Of a stretch of DNA of 64,000 nt, positions 62,046-64,000 are shown in pieces. The DNA lies in NCBI RefSeq assembly GCF_008373755.1, contig NZ_VUJV01000006.1:62001-126000 (forward strand), written 5' to 3'. Both the position numbers and the translations under genes were made by a program. Source of the DNA: Nocardioides humilatus. GTDB taxonomy: Bacteria > Actinomycetota > Actinomycetes > Propionibacteriales > Nocardioidaceae. Each line of letters begins with the position of its first letter. Positions within the stretch are counted from its first letter, which is position 1. The notes under the pieces were generated by a model that did not search any database, was not told where the DNA came from, and worked only from the letters and a program-made list of their open reading frames with translations.

Positions 62046-62897
62046 ATGTCTGCTCTCTCGATGCTGCGCCGGGTGCCCCGGCCCCGGCTCAGCTACGCCA
62101 ACATCGCGTCCACGGCAGCGCTCGTACTCGCGCTCGGCACCGGAACGGCCTACGCCGCTGACACCGTCTTCTCGACCGACATCGTCGACGGCGAGGTGAA
62201 GAACGCCGATCTCGCGGTCAACGCGGTCAACACCGGCAAGATCCTCAACGGTGGCGTGTGGGCGCAGGACATCCAGGCGGAGAGCCTCACCAGTGCCCAG
62301 GTCCTCGACGGCAGCCTGTCCGGCGCCGACCTCGCCGCGGACTCGATCGGAGCCGGCCAGATCCTCGACGGAGCCGTGGGATCTCTCGATGTTCTCAACG
62401 AGTCGTTGACCTTCAACGATCTCGCCACCGACTCGGTCAACGCGACGGAGATCGCGGACAACAGCATCGACAGCGGGGAGATCAGCGACAACAGCCTCTT
62501 CTCTGACGACCTGGCGAGCAACTCTGTCGGCTCCAGCGAGGTCGTCGATGGAGCGGTGGGCTCGGCCGAGGTCGCCAACAGCAGCCTGACCGGAAGCGAC
62601 GTTGCCAACGACAGCCTGACCATGTCCGACATCGCGGGCGGCGGGACGAGCAATGGCACCGTGTCCTACGGGTCGATCTCCAACGGCAGGTGTACCGAGT
62701 CGACGTTGTCGATCGGCGGCGCGACGGCTGGGGACGCCGCGGTGATCACCCCCAAGGGCGACATGCCGAACGGCGTTTTCCTCTACGCGACCCAGGTCTC
62801 GTCGGCCAGCACCCTGAGGGTGGTGCTCTGCAACCTGAGCGGCGCCGCTTCACCCGTGATCACCGACATGCCGGTCCGGATCCACACCTTCCACTGA
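62046..62897 (+). CDS. Exported repeat protein, copy 2 (tandem paralogue)
   Basis: 283 aa. It shares RLSYANIASTAALVLALGTGTAYAADTVFSTDIVDGEVKNADL and the C-terminal domain (CTESTLSIGGATAGD, KGDMPNGVFLYATQVSSAS, VVLCNLSG) with copy 1. The middle repeats differ: DNSIDSGEISDNSLFSDDLASNSV. Both genes have similar upstream stretches (CACGGAAGG / CTCGGAAGG). A duplication with diverged central repeats is the simplest reading. Confidence 0.78.
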   Translation: MSALSMLRRVPRPRLSYANIASTAALVLALGTGTAYAADTVFSTDIVDGEVKNADLAVNAVNTGKILNGGVWAQDIQAESLTSAQVLDGSLSGADLAADSIGAGQILDGAVGSLDVLNESLTFNDLATDSVNATEIADNSIDSGEISDNSLFSDDLASNSVGSSEVVDGAVGSAEVANSSLTGSDVANDSLTMSDIAGGGTSNGTVSYGSISNGRCTESTLSIGGATAGDAAVITPKGDMPNGVFLYATQVSSASTLRVVLCNLSGAASPVITDMPVRIHTFH

Positions 62898-62918
62898 TGC
62901 CGAGGGTGGCGGAGGTGG

Positions 62919-64000
62919 TCACGCCGGCAGCGTGAACCACACCGTGGTGCCGCCGTCGGTCGCGTCCTCGACGCCGATCCGCCCACCGTGTGCCTCGACC
63001 GCACGGCGGGCGGTCGCGAGGCCGATGCCGGAGCCTTCGACGGACCGGTCGACACGGCTGTGCAGCTCGAACACCGACTCACGCTGGTCGGCGGGGATGC
63101 CGCGGCCGTTGTCGGTCACGGAGACCCGCCAATTGTTGCCGGTGCGCGCGGCATCCACGGTGATCACGGGGGTGCGGTCGCCGGGGGTGAACTTCACGGC
63201 ATTGGTCAGCAGGTTGAGGAGTACGGCGTAGAGCTGGTCCACGTCGCCCGCGACCTCGGGCAGCGCGGCCCGCTCGACCTGCGCCGACCGGTCCTTCAGG
63301 AGGGGGGAGAGGTCGTCGAGGACGTGGTCCAGCACCGCGTCGAGGCGCACTCGCGTGCGCTCGAGTGAGGCGCCGACCTTCGCGTAGCCGAGGATCGTGT
63401 CGATCATCGCAGCCATCCGGTGGCCCGCCTTGGTGGTGGCGTGGACGAGCTCGGCGACCGCCGGATCCTGGGTGACGGCCGGCTCGGTCGCGAGCAGCTC
63501 GGCGTTGGCGAGCACCGCCGTCAGCGGCGAGCGCAGGTCGTGGCTGACCTGGCCGGCGAAGAGGGACAGCAGCTCGTTGGAGCGGGTGAGCTCCTCCTGG
63601 GTGCGGGTGAGCTCCTGCAGGGACTCTTCGAGCTGCTGGGTGCGCAGCCGCAGCTCGAGGACGTCGAGGACGCGCGCGGCGAGCCCGTTGAGGAGGATCG
63701 CCTTGTCGGGGGTGAGCTCGTGCGGCTCGGTGTCGAAGACGCACAGCCGCCCGATGATGGTGCCTTCGGGCGTGATCAGGGGCGCCGAGGCGTAGAACCT
63801 GACCTTGTCGATCTCGCCGGAGACGAACGGGTTGGTGGCGAAGCGCGGGTCCTCGCTCGCGTCCGAGCAGACCACGGGCTCGATGCTGTCCAGCACGACG
63901 GCGCACATCGAGTCGTCGCGGGAGCACACCGACGGGTCGATGCCGGCCGCTGCGATCTGGTGCTGGTGGTCACGCGTGATCAGGTTGATCGCGGCGTTGG
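62919..64000 (-). CDS. GAF-domain sensor histidine kinase (partial, start beyond right edge)
   Basis: The frame stays open to the window edge, so the N-terminus is missing. Visible parts are a GAF domain (NAAINLITRDHQHQIAAAGID, ASAPLITPEGTIIGRLCVFD) and a short coiled coil. The dimerisation helix carries the phosphorylated His (SLFAGQVSHDLRSPLTAVLANAE), followed by an HATPase with YAVLLNLLTNAVKF (N box), VTDNGRGIPAD (G1) and GSGIGLATARRAVEAHGG (G2). No response regulator is visible in the window. Confidence 0.92.
   Translation of the reverse strand, partial: NAAINLITRDHQHQIAAAGIDPSVCSRDDSMCAVVLDSIEPVVCSDASEDPRFATNPFVSGEIDKVRFYASAPLITPEGTIIGRLCVFDTEPHELTPDKAILLNGLAARVLDVLELRLRTQQLEESLQELTRTQEELTRSNELLSLFAGQVSHDLRSPLTAVLANAELLATEPAVTQDPAVAELVHATTKAGHRMAAMIDTILGYAKVGASLERTRVRLDAVLDHVLDDLSPLLKDRSAQVERAALPEVAGDVDQLYAVLLNLLTNAVKFTPGDRTPVITVDAARTGNNWRVSVTDNGRGIPADQRESVFELHSRVDRSVEGSGIGLATARRAVEAHGGRIGVEDATDGGTTVWFTLPA

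Overview
The window is high-GC DNA from an actinomycete. The best guess is the Nocardioidaceae (Nocardioides-like), although no rRNA is present to confirm this. Support comes from a bacterial type A RNase P RNA, a SigA/HrdB-type sigma factor with a lysine/alanine-rich N-terminal linker, separate topoisomerase IV-type ParE and ParC genes near sigA, an LprG/P55-like lipoprotein-exporter pair, WS/DGAT and FadD lipid enzymes, frequent GTG starts and ATGA/GTGA stop-start overlaps. Coding density is very high. No gap without a gene exceeds about 300 bases, and I found no tRNA, rRNA, insertion sequence, prophage, integrase or CRISPR array.

Layout. 1-3.1 kb: a membrane sensor SpoIIE-type phosphatase cut by the left edge, a membrane protein with a nuclease-like tail, rnpB and two small genes. 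3.3-15.2 kb: a lipid/ketone oxidation region with four TetR regulators, a LipR-like esterase, an SDR, a di-iron ferritin-like protein, a degenerate and an intact Baeyer-Villiger-type flavin monooxygenase (BVMO), a glyoxalase-fold protein, a long-chain acyl-CoA ligase and a WS/DGAT acyltransferase. Its gene content resembles the mycobacterial mymA region. 15.3-20 kb: a PucR-type regulator divergent from a GMC alcohol dehydrogenase and an unusual aldehyde dehydrogenase. 20-24.5 kb: miscellaneous genes, including a repeat-rich exported protein and an HhH-GPD protein. 24.5-36 kb: a second catabolic block with TetR, a KstD-like flavoprotein, TetR, a hydrolase, ALDH, a second BVMO, a ChoD-like GMC oxidase, a GXWXG protein, an enoyl-CoA hydratase, a divergent TetR and an MpaB-type oxygenase.

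36.2-52.2 kb: housekeeping and signalling. It holds sigA with a strong terminator; a reverse-strand run encoding a GT2 synthase, STAS protein, RsbW-like kinase, GAF-PP2C phosphatase and amidase; a small DUF7455-like protein; parE, apparently starting at a non-canonical ATC; and a convergent parC / LprG-like lipoprotein / MFS exporter / carbonic anhydrase operon. 52.3-64 kb: a GNAT-acyl-CoA synthetase fusion with two downstream genes, a secreted RTX-repeat protein, an ECF sigma/anti-sigma pair, thymidine kinase, two tandem paralogous repeat proteins and a GAF histidine kinase cut by the right edge.

How the parts may fit together (inference). The two oxidative blocks look suited to converting alcohols and ketones (possibly cyclic, steroid or terpenoid) to esters, then acids, then CoA esters. 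WS/DGAT could store the acyl groups, and the LprG/P55-like pair could move lipids to the envelope. Nearly every TetR gene has a clear palindrome just upstream, so local induction by substrate is likely.
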